Source: Pohlia nutans (Eukaryota; Streptophyta; Bryopsida; Bryales; Mniaceae). From it: 64,000 bases of DNA. The stretch lies in NCBI GenBank assembly GCA_022496805.1, contig CM040100.1, forward strand, positions 20,055,009 to 20,119,008, read 5' to 3'. The notes under the pieces were generated by a model. It ran no database searches. It was not told the DNA's origin and saw only the letters and a list, made by a program, of their open reading frames with translations. This document shows positions 21,995 through 33,125 of the stretch, one piece after another (positions within the stretch are counted from its first letter, which is position 1; each line of letters begins with the position of its first letter). Made by a program: the position numbers and the translations under genes.

Positions 21995-22252
21995 TTCTTG
22001 TTAGAGAGCGGATTACCCATCTTCTTAAAGGTGTGCTAGTGTTTTAGAGGTTGCGGATTACCCTCCTCTAAACTGATATCTCTTCCACCTCAATATTGGA
22101 GCCTTATTCTTCTTGGAAAGAGTGAATTACCCCTCCTCTTGGAGTCTTAAGGCATTTTAGAGGTCGCGGAGTACCCTCTTCTGAACCAACATTGTTCTCC
22201 TGTCAAATCTTTGTTCTCCTTTTGTAGGATAGTCGGAGATCAAGACTTTAGT

Positions 22253-23245
22253 ATGGCGGAAAGTTTGGATTCCAAACTAGACACCATCATGAATGCTCTT
22301 GCTTCGTTGTCACATAGGACTGCAGAGATCGAAGGAGTCATGGCAGGGCTTCACAGCGATGGAGCATCTGTGATAGAGCCTTCTAGAGTATACCAGCCCC
22401 AAAGTTCTGCACCAGAAAAAGCAACTCTACCTTCAATTCAACAAGACCCAGTAGTGCTACAACGAAAAGAGCCTCGAGTTAGTCTTCCTGACAAGTTCGA
22501 TGGAACGCGTTCCAAATTTCGAGGTTTTGTCAACCAAATCAGGTTAATAACAGTTTTGCAGCCCGAGCGTTATCCGACGAAGGAGGCGCGTGTTGGACTT
22601 GTTGGAACCTTGCTTATAGGACAAGCTCTGTCGTGGTTTGCTCCCTTGTTCGAGAAGCAATCGCCAATTCTAAGCAACTTTGAGACGTTCTTGGAGGCAT
22701 TTGCAGAAGCATTTGGCAAACATGACAAGGTCCGATGGGCTACAACAAAGATTTGGTCACTACGACAAGGGGCGCGCTCTGCATCAGTCTATGCATTGGA
22801 TTTTAGACAATTGGCGAGTGACATTAATTGGGGTGAAGAGGCGTTGGTGAATCAATTTTATTGGGGTTTGAGGGACGATGTGAAGGACTTACTATTAACT
22901 CTTCCGGATCCGCAAACACTCAACGAAGCCATTAGCCAAGCTGTAAAGTGTGACAACTGTCTATTCCAACGTCGCCAAGACCAACGCCCTAGACACCAAA
23001 CGACTCGTTACGATGCAACTATGACGACAAGGAGCTTGGGTTCACATTTGGAGGCAGAAGACATGCAAATTGACGCGGCGCGTGTCAGAACTCTTACTCC
23101 AGAAGAAAAGAAACGGCGTATGGAAGAAGGATTATGTTTGTATTGCGGAGAAGAAGGCCACAAGGTTGGAAACTGCCCCAAGAAGCAGAACCGGCGCACT
23201 GTTAAGACTAAGAGCGCGGTGATCCCAGAAAACGACGATGCCTAG
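22253..23245 (+). CDS. gag: Gag polyprotein of the chromovirus
   Basis: 330 residues from the ATG at 22253 (MAESLDSKLDTI) to TAG at 23243-23245. The N-terminal helical region is followed by the retrotransposon gag domain (SWFAPLFEKQSP, the LRQG-type segment at about residues 160-195) and a C-terminal CCHC zinc knuckle CLYCGEEGHKVGNC. It forms the cytoplasmic virus-like particle and binds the RNA genome. The frame is intact. The pol frame is -1 relative to gag and opens at 23212, overlapping gag by about 34 bases, which suggests frameshifted Pol expression, although no classical slippery heptamer is obvious. Confidence 0.92.
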   Translation: MAESLDSKLDTIMNALASLSHRTAEIEGVMAGLHSDGASVIEPSRVYQPQSSAPEKATLPSIQQDPVVLQRKEPRVSLPDKFDGTRSKFRGFVNQIRLITVLQPERYPTKEARVGLVGTLLIGQALSWFAPLFEKQSPILSNFETFLEAFAEAFGKHDKVRWATTKIWSLRQGARSASVYALDFRQLASDINWGEEALVNQFYWGLRDDVKDLLLTLPDPQTLNEAISQAVKCDNCLFQRRQDQRPRHQTTRYDATMTTRSLGSHLEAEDMQIDAARVRTLTPEEKKRRMEEGLCLYCGEEGHKVGNCPKKQNRRTVKTKSAVIPENDDA

Positions 23246-23277
23246 CCACAGTAGGAACCGTGAGGCTGGACAATCCA

Positions 23278-24930
23278 ATGCCACGACAACAATCGGGTTC
23301 CTATTTCTCTGCCCAACCTACCCGTTGTTTTACAATTTCTCTGTCTCTCGGTCCTCAGAAACAAAAAACTTTAGCTTTATTAGATTCAGGGACATCTACT
23401 TGTTTTCTAGATGAAGAATTTGCTAAGCGCCACAAGATTCGTCTAATACAGAAGTCTAAGCCTGTTCACGTAGAGGTGATAGATGGACGACCTTTATTGT
23501 CTGGCAGTGTCACCCACGAATCAGAACCTATAGAAGTGACGTTTAAAGAATATAGTAGTTATGTTGTCTTTAATATCATTAGAACCCCATCAAGCCCTAT
23601 TATTCTTGGTCTTTCCTGGTTAGTAGATCATAATCCATCCATAGATTGGAGGTTACGGAGAATAACATTCTCTGTAAAAGCTAACCCTGTTAGAAGACCA
23701 CAAATTAAAAAACCCTTGTTTATTGGAGCAAGAGCGTTCATAAGATCGTCTAAGGAAGGCGCACCATTTGTCATTTACGCAACTCCAACTAGCGGAGAGA
23801 CGACCTCAACAGCAAGCATACCGGGGCAGTACAAGGATTTTCAAGACGCATTTCAAAAGAAGAACAGCGACATGCTGCCAAAGCACCGACCATACGATTG
23901 CGCCATAGACTTGGAGGATGGAGCACAGCCACCTTTTGGCCCAATCTACAACTTATCACAAACAGAGTTGGCAGAATTGCGAAAGTACATTGACCAGAAT
24001 CTAGCCAAGAATTTCATTCGTCACTCAAAGTCGCTAGCTGGAGCACCAATCTTATTTGTGAAGAAGAAGGACGGCTCGCTGCGGATGTGCGTGGACTACC
24101 GAGGACTCAACAAGGTGACCAAGAAAAACCGCTACCCCTTACCTTTGATCTCTGGCCTCCTAGACCAACTTAGACGTGCAAAGATCTTTACTAAGATCGA
24201 TTTAAGGGGAGCCTACAACCTCGTGCGAATCAAAGAAGGAGACGAATGGAAGACAGCTTTTTGCACAAGGTATGGCCATTTTGAGTATAATGTCATGCCT
24301 TTTGGTCTTACCAATGCTCCGGCAGTCTTTCAACACATGATGAATGACATCTTTCGGGAGTACCTCGACGATTTTGTTGTCATCTATTTAGATGAAATCC
24401 TGATATTTTCCAAGAACGAAGAAGAACATGAGAAACACGTACGGTTGATTCTTAAGAAACTACGCGAACGAGGACTCTACGCCAAGATGGAGAAGTGCTT
24501 ATTTCACCAAACAGAGATGGAGTTTTTGGGATTCGTTGCGACTACAGAAGGCTTGAAGATGGACCCCAAGAAAGTGGAAGCAATTGTGTCTTGGGAAGTT
24601 CCGAAGACGGTTAGAGATGTACAATGTTTTCTTGGTTTTGCTAACTTCTATCGGATCTTCATCAAGAATTATTCTAAAGTCGCCGCTCCGCTCACTCGGT
24701 TGACATGCAAGGACAAGCTCGAATGGGGACCTGAAGCAGAGCGAGCATTTCAAGATCTCAAGACGGCATCTACTACGGCTCCAATCTTGGTACACCCCAA
24801 CTTTGCAAAGGCTTTCTATTTTGAGACCGATGCTTCACACTTTGCTTTGGGAGCTGTGCTTTTGCAAAATCGGCGTAGACGGGAAGCTCCACCCGGTTGC
24901 ATTCTATTCCCGCAAATTCTCTGCTGCTGA
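23278..24930 (+). pseudogene. pol: pol part 1: protease, reverse transcriptase, start of RNase H
   Basis: The frame is open from 23212; the first ATG is at 23278. The aspartic protease motif LLDSGTS has its Asp codon at 23383. RT motifs follow: FVKKKDGSLRMCVDYRGLN near 24055-24111, KIDLRGAYN, VMPFGLTNAPAVFQ and the active site near 24385, which reads YLDE where the family has YLDD (GAT GAA at 24391-24396). RNase H begins with FETDASHFALGAVLLQ, then the frame is lost near 24870 and ends at 24930; the continuation is in another frame. The Glu at the second catalytic Asp would be expected to damage polymerisation. Cytoplasmic reverse transcription is the family function. Confidence 0.9.
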
Positions 24931-26635
24931 GATCAACAATGGGATCCACGATAAGGAACTCCTTGCCAAAGTAGATTCCTTCCAAGAGTGGCGTCACTTT
25001 CTCGAAGGCGCTGCACATCCAGTGACAGTATACACGGATCACAAGAATCTGGAATACTTCATGTCGGCTCGAGATTTGAATTGTCGTCAAGCTCGATGGA
25101 ATATGTCGCTATCTCGATTTGATTTTGTTATCAACTACAGGCCTGGGAAACAACAAGGACTATCCGATGCGTTATCGAGGAGATCGTATCTTGCGCCAAA
25201 GGCTGGAGAAGTAGCATTTGATCAGCAGTGTACGACATTGTTAAAACCAGAGCAATTTAGGATTTGTGCTGCAGTCGTACCTATCGACGCCGATTTCCTC
25301 AACCAGGTGCGTGTTGCGACCATTGAAGATTCTGTAGCTCGTGACATCAGGCAACGTAGCAATGATGACAAGTTCAAGGTGGAGGGAGATCTTCTGTACT
25401 TTGAGGAGCGGTTGTATATTCCACAAGGACCTACACGACTTCGGGTTCTTCAATCTCGTCACGACTTTCCAGCTGCGGGACATTTTGGGTTCAATAAGAC
25501 CTTAGAGCTTATTTCCCGAGATTTCTGGTGGCCCCAAATGTGGAAGGATGTCAAAGAGTTTGTCCTCTCTTGTGACATTTGCTCAAGATCTAAGACCCCT
25601 CGGCATCGCCCATATGGGCTTCTGCAACCATTGTCTGTTCCACGCCGTCCGTGGTCTTCAGTTTCTATGGACTTCATTACGGATTTACCGCCATCGAATT
25701 CATTTGACAGCATCTTTGTTGTGGTGGATCGACTTACTAAGATGGCGCATTTTGTCCCCTGCAAGAAGACATCATCAAGTGAAGACACATCAAGACTCTT
25801 TCTTGATAACGTGTATCATTATCATGGCCTACCAGATGATATCGTGTCAGATCGAGGAACTCAGTTTGTATCCAAGTTTTGGAGATCCCTCTTTGAAATA
25901 CTAAAGGTGGACATCAAGCTTTCTTCGGCTTTTCATCCTCAAACTGACGGTCAGACGGAGCGGGTGAATCAAGTCTTGGAGCAGTATCTACGATGTAGCA
26001 TTAACTATCAGCAAGACGATTGGGCCGTATATCTACCGCTTGCCGAGTTTGCTTACAACAACACTCTTCATGCTTCGACTCAAAGCACACCATTCTTCTC
26101 CAACTATGGATATCATTCGAAGCTCGACTTATTGAGCTCGTCAACAAATAGCAATCCAGCAGCAAAAGGATTTGTGAAGCAACTATCCGAGCTTCAGACG
26201 ACGTTGAAGCTTCAACTACAATCCGCCCAAGAGGCTTACAAGGCATCTGCAGATAAATTTCGGAATAAGGCACCTGCTTTCAAGATTGGAGATAAAGTAT
26301 GGCTTCTCCGACGGAATATCAAGACGAACCGACCGTGTGATAAGTTGGACTACCGGAGATTGGGACCATTTGTCGTACATAAGCAAATCAATCCCGTGGC
26401 TTACCGTCTGGAGTTACCGGCTGCTATGAAGGTACATCCAGTCTTTCATGTCTCTTTATTGGAGCCTTATCGAGAGTCGTCTTTCCCTGGAAGAGTGCAA
26501 AGTCTGCCATCTAGTATCGAAATCGAGAACCACGAGGAATACGAGGTGGATAAGATACTGGATTCACGGCGAAGATGGGGTAAATTAGAGTACTTTGTGC
26601 ATTGGAGCGGCTATGATGTTAATGAACGAACATAG
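24866..26635 (+). pseudogene. pol: pol part 2: RNase H, integrase, truncated chromodomain
   Basis: Continues pol one frame over (frame open from 24803). RNase H remainder: HPVAFYSRKFS, then YTDHKNLEYF. Integrase: an HHCC zinc finger at about 25459-25590, then the catalytic core with Asp in SMDFITDLP (about 25666), Asp in SDRGTQF (about 25850) and Glu in DGQTERVNQ (about 25945). The C-terminus has the GDKVWLLRRNI segment and a chromodomain (EYEVDKILDSR, LEYFVHWSGY) interrupted by TAG at 26633-26635. The same frame continues with EPAENLANAPEKV to a natural stop at 26723-26725, so the expected Trp codon has become a stop. The chromodomain directs insertion to heterochromatin in this clade. Confidence 0.9.
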
Positions 26636-26861
26636 GAACCGGCTGAAAATCTCGCCAATGCGCCGGAAAAGGTACAGGAGTTCCATCAACGATATCCTCA
26701 TAAATCTAAGCCATCTCGACAATAGCTTCTCTCTGACGCTTGCCTACCCAAGAACATAAAAGGGAGGGAGAGCACTACCAAAATTCACTGTCAATATAGT
26801 TAGCTTCTCCACTTGAGATAAGAGTAGAACTTTTCCAATAGTCATAGTTTGGTCTTCTTGT

Positions 26862-27179
26862 ATGGATAGTCAAGAGATAGACAGTACGCCAGTCATGTCA
26901 TCTCAACCAACGAACTCACGAAGGCGACCCCGAGATGAAGAACCGCCTGCACCACGACGAAGACGGAGAATACCAAGTAATCGTTCGCTGGTGATTGTAT
27001 TGGAAGTCGAGCCTGCTTTCAATAATCTGCCAGAAGGTGTGTTTGCAGGACAATTCCACAACGAAGACACGGAAGTTCATGCTTGGTCAGAAGTGGAAGG
27101 CGTGGGCTACTACCGTTGGCTGCAAGGACCAATGAACCACTTGTCTCGTGAACAACAATTGGAGTTCAATAGTTCATAG
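26862..27179 (+). CDS. Extra ORF (105 codons) between pol and the 3' LTR
   Basis: ATG at 26862 to TAG at 27177. The N-terminus is Ser/Thr/Pro-rich, then a strongly basic stretch (RRRPRDEEPPAPRRRRR) that looks like a bipartite nuclear localisation signal, then an acidic/aromatic C-terminal half with HAWSEVEGVGYYRWLQGP. It is sense to gag-pol and lies before the polypurine tract. Standard chromoviruses have no gene here. It is not envelope-like (no signal or membrane segment). Function unknown; it could be a captured host fragment or an accessory DNA/RNA-binding protein. Confidence 0.6.
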   Translation: MDSQEIDSTPVMSSQPTNSRRRPRDEEPPAPRRRRRIPSNRSLVIVLEVEPAFNNLPEGVFAGQFHNEDTEVHAWSEVEGVGYYRWLQGPMNHLSREQQLEFNSS

Positions 27180-27259
27180 CAGACGTTATGTGGCAGATCT
27201 TCATCTTTCTGCGTTGGTACTGACTGCCAACAACATTGCTTCTCGGAGACCTCGAAGCT

Positions 27260-27273
27260 AAAGGAGGGGGTGA
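27260..27273 (+). other. Polypurine tract
   Basis: AAAGGAGGGGGTGA immediately upstream of the 3' LTR; the purine run primes plus-strand DNA synthesis. Confidence 0.9.
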
Positions 27274-27655
27274 TGTTAGGGACATAGTCTTTAGAACCTT
27301 CTAGAGACAAGTTTCTAGAACTTTCTAGAAACAAATCTCTAGAACACTCTAGAATGAAATCTCTAGAACATTCTTGAAACAAGTTTCTAGAACCTTCTAG
27401 AAGTCTCCAATGGTAGATTGGTAGAACTTTTTCTAGAAGCATCCGAGTTGGCAAAAGTTCTAGAAGCTTCCTAGTTCTAGAAGTATATATAGGAGTCGAG
27501 GCTGAAGAGTTCTTCAGTCTCGACAACGCACTTCTTGGAGTTCTAGCTCACCTCTCTTGGTGTTGATCGTGTACTCATTCTGTTAATCCGAGTTTCTTGT
27601 CAATTCTTGCTTTCTAGTTCTTGATCTCTTGTTGGTCATTCTTGTGTCCCTGACA
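27274..27655 (+). repeat. 3' LTR
   Basis: 382 bp, colinear with the 5' LTR. It carries 14 extra bases (tgaaatctctagaa) in the heat-shock-element region, so one more GAA/TTC module than the 5' LTR, and 8 substitutions. Confidence 0.96.
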
Positions 27656-28240
27656 CCGGCTCGCCTTCCATACGCTCCGCAACTCCTCCACTGTTTGTCG
27701 TCTTTCTAGGAGAATCTGCTGAAGCCATGACAAGTGCAGACGGCGAGTGGCGAGGCTCCTGCCTTCCGGGAAACGAGCTGGTGTTGAGATGGAACTCATT
27801 GAAATAGCCGTTGTCATCCTCTATAGCTACCACAACACGACACAATCCCTCTCTCGCTGCACCTAAACCCTAGTAAGCAGTGCAACACACGAACTAGTCT
27901 GAAGACAGATCTACGCTCCGACCTCCATCACCACATTTCTCCAATGCTCCTAGATCACTAACATTACCCACACTCGCTCGCTCACTCACTCAGCCAGCCA
28001 CACACAAACCATGTTGTGAATATTCTTGAATTCATGTACCAAACCAATCGCCGCGAGAATTTTCTAGAATTTGAGTGCAGATGGGATACTCCTGAACTCA
28101 CTCAAGTGCTGGTGATCAGCTCCGACCAACTGCATACTCAGCATTCAGCACGCCGTGATAACTCCGCAGCGACCATTCGCGATGATTCCGGAAGCCTCAA
28201 CTCCGTTGCCGGAGCTACCTGGCATGTCTGGGTATAACCC
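27656..28240 (-). other. Possible 5' end of a host gene disrupted by the retrotransposon
   Basis: GC-rich DNA right of the insertion. On the minus strand an ATG near 27728 opens MASADSPRKTTNSGG and runs into the target site. Removing the element and one CCGGC copy continues the frame a few codons to a TAG. Right of it the DNA is rich in short CT-type repeats (ctcactcgctcgctcactca type, about 27970-28010). It may be the 5' end of the minus-strand gene traced at 20060-21125, but no complete model can be drawn. Confidence 0.25.
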
Positions 28241-31200
28241 CAATCCCGTGCCTGTCCAGACATAACTCCAATACTGTGCATGCACCTTAATTGCGATGTA
28301 CAAGAACAAACACAACCCATAACCGCCCTTACCCCCCAAACCCGTCACCAACGCCCCTGATAAAAGCAACATCGAATAAGTTAGCACATGCTAGATTTTG
28401 AAGTGAGCAACATGATTTGGAAGGCTTAACTCCTAAAGGACCAAAAAGCCCAAATTGGACATCATGTTCTTTTCATGCACTTAGTCTCACAAAAATAAAT
28501 CTAGTTCAAAATTATATTTGAATTTAGTCTTCAAACTTTCACTAACATCACTTTTAACACCAAGTGAGAATGTACCTTTTAGAGCTTATAAGAAGAAAAG
28601 GAAAGAAATATAGCAAATTATACAATATGTTGGTTGTGGTTTTAAATCTACATCTTTGATGATTTCAGTCCATCAATAGTTAATTTTCTTATTCTATTGC
28701 ATGCATTTATCATCCCTAGTTTTGGCTGAGTCCATTAGGTTGACCCTATTAACCCATAATCCCTAAAGAGTATAGAGCAAAACTAAAATGTATTATAAAA
28801 TGTGACTTCCAAACTTTGATGAAGTTCATCCCAACAAAGAAAATGCAAAACATGATGTTTGAAAATTATCCAAACGGTCAAATTTTCAAAAATACTTTTA
28901 AATTTTCATCTAATGAATTTAGAAGCAATTGACTTAAAAAAGGTGAAAACACGTGCAAGCATCATGTTGAGGAGCTATTTATCTACATGTCCAGAATTTT
29001 CACCACCCTATATTTATATAATTTCCTAAATTCTCCCAATTTTTCCTTACCTTTATGTTTTTCAATCTCTTTATTAAACCAATTCCTTTTTTATTTATGA
29101 TATTTCCATTTAGCAAAAATCTACTGTAAAACTTGGACCATGAATGAAAAATATTCCACCCCATCACTTTGGAAAAACATAAATCATTGAGTGTAATTTA
29201 GGTTTTAGAAGAAGACAATGTGCCATTTTTCATCCAAATGAATTTCTTTTGGAGTTTGAAAAAATATTTACAATACAAAAATTAATTGTTCTTTCACCTT
29301 ATGTTGAATCTTTATTTATATATAGTTTTTCCTAAATTGAGGTAATATAATAAGCCCCTACTTACTTATAAATGGTTTGCATATTTCAAATACCCTATAG
29401 TAAATCATAAAAAATTCTAAATTTTATCTCCAATGAATAAAAAAATGCCCTAATTTTTATCTCACGTACTTTCTCGCGTACTGTCTAAAATTTTGCCTAG
29501 TGTCCTTTCGAGGAAAGAATAACAATGAGATTTTTAAGTGTGGTACACTTGGATTATTATTTGAGATTTTCATACCATTTGGCATTGTGAATCATTGAAT
29601 CATAACCATTGAGGTTGTTAAAATGGCTAGTACCATGAAGTTTTTATGCATTTGCATCTACAACATCAACAAGGTTTGAAGAGATAAATAATACACAATT
29701 TGGGAATTGCTGGAAAATGTTGGTTAAGTGGTGGTTAAATGGTCTTGTTGTGGTTAAATGGTCTTGTTGCCCAACATATAATCAATGGTACAACATCAAC
29801 AACATCAAGGTTTGAAGAGCTTATACACGATTTGGAAATTGTGGAAAAATGTTGGTCAAATGAACTATTCCCTTTGTCCCATTAAAAGATCATGTTTTTC
29901 CTTGTAATGTTCAAAGGAAAACAAAGTATTCAGTGGGGCAGAGGGAGTAATATACAATTTGGGGATTGTAGGAAAATGTTGGTCAAATGGTCTTAATGCC
30001 CGACATATTTAATGGTACAATACCCACCAATAAAGTTACGTTGGTTCACCTTTTCAAAGAATCAAATTATGTTTTAAGACCAATAAAATATATAAATTAT
30101 ATAAAATCATTTGGAGTAAAATGACTTTTTTGGACAATTTTTTAATGAAAATTTGAAAAATACAAAGCTAATATTTACATTAAGCAATTTTGAACTGAAA
30201 TTTTCAAACATTATTTTTTTAATTAATATGACCCCAAAACTCAATCATGGTTTTTTTTGCACTTGATTCCAAAGAGGATTTGCATTCTTTTCATTGAAGG
30301 TTTAGTATACAAGATGTAAAAAAAATTGTATTTATACTCTTTGAATAAAGGGTAGAAATTGAAGGTTTGAATTTCAAATAAAAATAGGTTATTAAAATTT
30401 TTTTTTATTTAACAAAAATCAATTGTATCTGTGGCTCATCTTGTGCACTAAGACTTGTCCAAATTTGGCTCCAAGATTATAATTTTTGTAAATTTTGTTG
30501 GCAATTCTTTGAAAAGTTGAAAAAAAAACAACTTTTCTATTGATAAGATCAGCAAATCTATGCCAATTTTTTTGTAGATAAGGTTCAGAAAATTGAATGT
30601 GCACAAATTTCTACAAAATTTTCTTTTCACTATAAAAAAAATTCCCAAAAAAAATAATGACTATTTTGAGAAATATTTTTGTCAATCCTACCTTCCACCT
30701 ACAATGTTGTATGAATTAATTATAAATTTTCAAGATTTTGTTAGAAATTCCTCGATAGGACATTATTGCTACAATTGTTGTACATTTACACAACTTGAGA
30801 TCTACTTTTATCCTATATTTATCCTACCCACAAGAATATGAACATTGAGGGAACTAAATTGTAAGAAGCAACTTTTATTTCAATCATAGGAGAGCAAGCA
30901 TAGAGTAGATTATGAAGCCTTCCAGATTTGAGAAAGAAATTTTTATTTCAATTGTAGGAGAGCAAGCATAGAGTAGATTGTGAAGCATTTTGAACTTGAG
31001 AAACATGCAAGACATTAGTGAACTTTACACATGAAGTTGTCATAAGGTCTAATAAAGTTATAAATTTTCTATGTTTCTGTTCAAAAAATGTGATTATGCC
31101 CCTCCACAATACCTATTTTTTGTGATGGACAACAAACATTGTAGTTTTATGCAATTTGTAGTCACATTTTAGTCAAATTTCACATACAACAAAAGAAAAC

Positions 31201-31500
31201 TCCATTGACAATGAAATTTACCTTAATTTTTTAATTTTTTAAATGATAGTTAATTGAAAAATATTAGTGATGAATTTTTAAAATCAAATTCTGTAAGTAT
31301 GTAGCAAATATCAATGGTCACATCTTTCCATGCTTAGTTGATAGCCCAATAGCCCAAAAAAGTTGCAAACTTTACGTTATTTAAACAATGGTAGTATCTA
31401 CCTAAATTTTGTAGAATAGATATTTCTAAATTGTAATTAGATTTTGAAAAATTAATTGCACCATCTCATGGGCATGAACAATTATTAATTATTTATTGAT
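28241..31500. other. AT-rich repeat-derived DNA
   Basis: No genes seen. At 28426 a TTAA is followed by CTCCTAAAGGACC, the left end of a TTAA-flanked element whose interior (about 28740-28960) matches 31850-32030; its right end was not found. At 29650-30020 there are three degenerate copies of a unit of about 150 bp containing ggaaaatgttggt(c/t)aa. Another duplicated stretch (gagagcaagcatagagtaga) lies at about 30889 and 30958. Confidence 0.5.
29866..29949. mobile_element. Stowaway-like (Tc1/mariner) MITE, 84 bp
   Basis: Left end TATTCCCTTTGTCCCATT and right end GGGGCAGAGGGAGTA are inverted copies of the Stowaway consensus CTCCCTCCGTCCC with TA at each end. It interrupts one of the 150-bp repeats, whose flanks resume on both sides. 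Confidence 0.75.
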
Positions 31501-32688
31501 TTCACCTCTAAAGGACCAGTAAGCCCAAATTGGGCTTCATGTTTTTCTTGGCAGTCTAGAATAGGTCTTAATATGTGAAGTTTCATTTTTTCAAATTTAT
31601 TTGTTATCTCTACCCCACAAAAAGAGACTTAAAAATGCTTCTGGTTTTCACAAGTTACAAAGTTGGATTGTAAAAACAAGCAGTAAAATCAATTTTTGGT
31701 AAATACTAAGGCAAAGACTACGCAATTATCCACAATTTTTTTACCAACACATACAATGTTCTTCATTGATTTTAGTAATATAGAATTTGATACAATTCAA
31801 AATATATTTTTCACAATATGAACAAATGAATTTGTCATTTCAAAACCATTTCAAACCCTAAATGACAGAGGGGATAAGCGCAAAACCTAAATGTGTTATA
31901 AAATGTTATTTCTCCAATTTTGATGAAGTTTGGTCCAAAAGAGATAATGAGAAGCAAATGTTTAGTAACTATCTATACGGTCAAACTTCCAAAAAAATAA
32001 TTAGATACTCATTTAATGAATTTAGAAGCATTTACCATTGAATACTCATCAAAATTACAATTTTTATTTTTAGAATTTGAAATTTAGTATGATTCGTTGA
32101 AACTAGACATTCTATTCTAAAATTAAAATGGCAAAATTTTCAAATGAGAGAACATCATCACTTTTCCGAAATAGTAAATTATACAACACTAGGACAATAT
32201 TGAGATGTTTGTCTTTGGAAAATTCCTTAGTAAACCTCCAAAAGATCATTTGTGAAATTGAAAAGAGGATGATTGAAAAGGGATCATTTGTGAATTTTTT
32301 ATGCTTCATTTCAAGTTGCAATGATTTACCAAAAATTTCTAAGATTTTAGTTCAAAAGTGTTCAAAAGTGTCGTGAAAAAGTCAACTCATAAAATTAAGC
32401 AACCAAAAAATCTCCAAAAATCACTACACTTCGGATATTACATTTCAACCCATCACAACAAATTTCATCTATAGATTGTCAATATTCGTAATCAAATTAC
32501 AAAAGTATTTTGAATTTTAAGTTTCAAATTTTACATAGAAGTATTGGTGATTGCAATCATGAATTTAGCCGTTTGGATAGAATCTAAAATTCAAAACATA
32601 CAACTTTTATTCATACGTCAAGTTAAAAATAACCCTTTTAATTGCATTTTATAATGCATCTTTGCAAAACTCTCTATTCAGGGGTTAA
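31501..32688. mobile_element. Larger TTAA-type element, about 1.18 kb, decayed
   Basis: Left end CCTCTAAAGGACC (31505) preceded by TTCA (decayed TTAA); right end TTCAGGGG followed by TTAA at 32685-32688. Its last 320 bp match the right part of the 570-bp family (33354-33698). No transposase frame recognised; an open frame at 32128-32376 has no domain. Confidence 0.55.
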
Positions 32689-32784
32689 GGTACAATCTTA
32701 TGAAGGATTTAATTATTAACCATATTTGAACTTTAGTGAAACCTATTGTACAAGATTGCACTAAGGTCGAGGCACCTAAAACCA

Positions 32785-33120
32785 ATCATTTAAGACATGC
32801 ACTATACTTGGGATAGATGAATGAATATTTTGAGTATTTTCCTCTTTTAGCAATAAGGAATTAAGAAGTTTTCATATTTAATTTTTTTTTTTTGATAATT
32901 ATTTGAATAAGTACAAATTTTCAAAGTGGAAGTTGTAGGTTTACCAAAAACCGATCATATGCTCTAATGTACAAACGAGGTACATCTTCCCTTTCAAAAT
33001 CTAGAAATTAGGAACGAATCTAGGGTGGTTGGTTTTGTGTACATGGTCGAGAATGGGTGTCTCAACCTTAATAGATTTCATTGTCATTTGTGAGACTATT
33101 GGAAAGGAAAGACTTTGTTA
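32785..33120. repeat. Dispersed repeat shared with the flanks of the 14-kb palindrome
   Basis: 32785-32920 matches 15405-15540. The piece gagaatgggtgtctcaacct near 33050 matches the reverse complement of about 14020. This locus therefore resembles parts of the sequence that flanks the palindrome. Confidence 0.55.
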
Positions 33121-33125
33121 TCATC

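Larger units (their letters stand above)
21585..27655 (+). mobile_element. Full-length Ty3/gypsy chromovirus LTR retrotransposon
   Basis: 6071-bp element with all structural parts: 5' LTR 21585-21952, gag, pol (protease, RT, RNase H, integrase, chromodomain in that order, i.e. the Ty3/gypsy order), a small third ORF, a polypurine tract and a 3' LTR 27274-27655. A 5-bp target duplication CCGGC flanks it exactly (21580-21584 and 27656-27660). LTRs begin TG and end CA. The LTRs differ by 8 substitutions over 368 aligned bases (about 2%) plus one 14-bp indel, so insertion is fairly recent. This copy is not autonomous: pol has a frameshift near 24870, an altered RT active site and a stop inside the chromodomain. 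Confidence 0.96.

Noticed and set aside
27110..27526. Minus-strand frames over the LTRs
   Set aside because: Produced by the repeated TTCTAGAA motifs; not conserved as protein and antisense to the element.
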